In this document: positions 62,001 to 64,000 of the stretch, piece by piece
Numbering within the stretch: position 1 is the first letter of the stretch
How the letters are laid out: every line of letters begins with the position of its first letter
NCBI GenBank assembly: GCA_037975125.1
Contig: CM075851.1
Coordinates: forward strand, 128,235,770 to 128,299,769
Origin: Latrodectus hesperus
Lineage: Eukaryota > Arthropoda > Arachnida > Araneae > Theridiidae
Reading direction: 5' to 3'
DNA: 64,000 bases
Made by a program: the position numbers and the translations under genes
Notes under the pieces: generated by a model
The model's database searches: none
Told to the model about the DNA's origin: nothing
What the model saw: the letters and a program-made list of their open reading frames with translations, nothing else

Positions 62001-64000
62001 ATATCAGAAAAATGAAGCTAAAAACAGTGTAATGAAGGAAAAAAATATTACAAATTTTGAATATTTCAGTAAACATTATATAAAGAGGAAAATTTTAAAA
62101 ATGACAACAACTTATTAAAATAAAACTATTTTTTTAAATGAAAGAAAAAATTATTCTTAAAAAAATGCATAACAGACAAACCAGAGAAGATTTTTAAAAT
62201 TACTCTCTTTTGCAGATATTTATAACCAAACAATGATAAAGGATGATAAATACATTCAGGATATTTATAACACAAACTGGTGGAGAAGTATAATTGAAAT
62301 ATCATGTCAATAAATAATTATAAATAAACACATTATACAGTCATAAATTTTACACTTAATGTTTATGATAAAAAGGAATAATATAATCATTTCTACTCTA
62401 ATAGAAATAAAATACTGCATGTCCAATATGTAAAGGAAACATTTGTGCATATAATCATTATTCACAAAAGAAAGAATATTAAACCATGAAATAATTTAAG
62501 AAATAAACCAATGAAGTTTTCCAAAAATTACGAAATTTTCCAAAAATATGGGAGAAAGACTGCATGAATAGGATTTGAATACTTGTAATATAGTACAAAA
62601 CTGATCAAGTTTCAAATTATTATATATATTTTCTAAGTAAACATTTAAGGTAATTTAAAAAAGAAAGTAAATAAAAATATGTTAAAGTTAGGTAATAATA
62701 TAAATTAATGGGATTTATGAGATTTAAAATGATGCATTAAAAGAAATATTATAAAAACATCTTGGAAATACTTTTACTAAATAATCCTGAAAAAAGGGGG
62801 AAAATTAAAAATGAATATATATTTTTAAAGAAATTTTGTTTTATTTATACAAGCATTGTATTTTGAAAGTAACATAATTGTACAAAATGTTAAAACTTTT
62901 ACATTATGTAATAGCAAAACTCCTATTTAAATAACTTGAACAATAAAGAGAAATACTATCAGACACTAAGTGCATTCTGGAACAATCTAATGACTAATTG
63001 TGGAGAAATTATTAATACCTAACAAATTCAAGTTTAATTTTACGTTTCCAAAATTAAGAGATTTGCACATGAATAGTAATCATACACCAATAAATAATTT
63101 TACAATTTTTTCAGTGTAGCTAATATGAGGGACAGGGGATACAATCCATGAAACAATAATGTATTACAGTTTCCAAGCACTGTCAAAAATCTTGGATAAG
63201 CTCTCTTAAAGCTATTTTAAAAATTATACATGTAAAAAGAAAAGAAAAAGTAAAGCGCATCCCTACAAACGAAAGAAAAAAATTTTCAGTTTAAAATACT
63301 TTTTAAGAATCTCCGCAACAATATTTATAATCTGTTATTACAAGGATATTTTACAGAAAATATAGTAAAAAATTTTAAATCATATAATTAATGTTACATA
63401 AAACATCAAAATGAATAAAATAATCACTTACATAAAGTGAGAAATCAGTAAATTAAATGCTTCACTCTTAGCATTGTGTAATAAAAGAAAAAATCATTGA
63501 AATTTTGAAGAACAATCCATTAAACAATATTTAATGTGGAATATTTTTAAAATGACAGCAACTTATATAATAAAACTTGTTTATTAAATAAAAGAAAATA
63601 TTATTCTTAAAAAGAACATATATCAGAAAAAATTTAGAAGGTTTTTAAAACAACTCTCCTTTCCAAGATTTTAGAACCAAACAATAAATTACAGAGGATG
63701 AGAAATAAATTGAAGATTTTTATAAGAGTAACTGGCAAACCAATGTAACTGAAATTTATTTTGATAAATATTCATAAATGAATGCATTGTACAATCATAA
63801 ATATTATACGTCATGTTTATGAGAAAAAGAGCATATTTAACATTTCTACTCTCAATAGAAAGAAAAAACTGCATGTTATGATACAAAGAAAGAATTTGTG
63901 CAGAAAACCATTACTCACAACAAAACAGGACTTGAGGTAATCAGCCGTTTAAATAAAATTAATGAAATTAATCGATGGTTAAGCAACTTGATGGTCCTAT

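Larger units (their letters stand above)
53913..64000 (+). repeat. Segmental repeat copy C (cut by the window end)
   Basis: Starts at aatatagattatgacatagg directly after copy B and follows B to the end of the window, about 17.5 kb downstream of it, with small indels, a LINE insertion (58622-59053) and a deletion of about 170 bp near 62515. Up to about 54920 its variants match B; from about 55600 on most match A. At 61900 C lacks a 25-bp duplication (caaggattgtaattacaagg region) present in A and B. The last 80 bases are more diverged from B. Confidence 0.9.

Noticed and set aside
36379..64000. CRISPR array or bacterial-type repeats
   Set aside because: Repeat units are kilobases long, degenerate and without regular short spacers, in an intron-bearing eukaryotic genome.

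Overview
The window looks like arthropod nuclear DNA, most probably from a spider. It is very AT-rich, the one recognisable host gene has small exons split by introns of up to about 9.7 kb, and the mobile elements (Ty3, I/jockey-type LINEs with RNase H, Tcb2-like and DUF4817-like Tc1/mariner elements, tRNA-derived SINEs) resemble types common in spider genomes. The organism call rests on recognition of these families, not on a search.

Layout. 1-1789: 3' end of a Ty3 retrotransposon (integrase, polypurine tract, 3' LTR). 1799-8885: copy A of a large AT-rich segmental repeat. 8886-14231: start of a second, partial copy (A2), split by a nearly complete 5.1-kb LINE with a 15-bp target-site duplication. 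14232-15096: (ATCT)n, (AT)n and (GACA)n microsatellites. 14696-27766: the last four exons of an SLC18B1-like major facilitator transporter gene on the + strand. Its 9.7-kb intron holds a dead Tc1 element that was itself split by a 5'-truncated LINE (TSD 18928-18942 / 23149-23163). 27867-30107: a Tc1/mariner-type element with about 277-bp inverted repeats, whose transposase is split by a 301-bp solo LTR (TSD acacg). 30883-32275: a second Tc1 element with 29-bp inverted repeats and a dead transposase. 32278-36378: AT-rich DNA with a tRNA-derived SINE and two unexplained less AT-rich islands. 36379-53912 and 53913-64000: copies B and C of the segmental repeat, head to tail, with a period of about 17.5 kb. 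Copy B contains degenerate subrepeats with a base period near 1.6 kb. Copy C carries a 432-bp LINE tail absent from A and B.

How it fits together. The only likely host gene is the transporter. Its upstream exons are not recognisable in the window, which is occupied 5' of exon a by repeat and retroelements. All transposon genes except the partial Ty3 pol, LINE ORF1 and the short LINE tail are visibly broken. The least explained structure is the three-copy segmental repeat. It shows no recognised gene, has a nested periodicity, and copy C changes its closest relative along its length, as expected from recombination or gene conversion. It also contains a 136-codon minus-strand reading frame that is open in two copies and a short open stretch behind a splice-acceptor-like site. 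Neither can be assigned a function.
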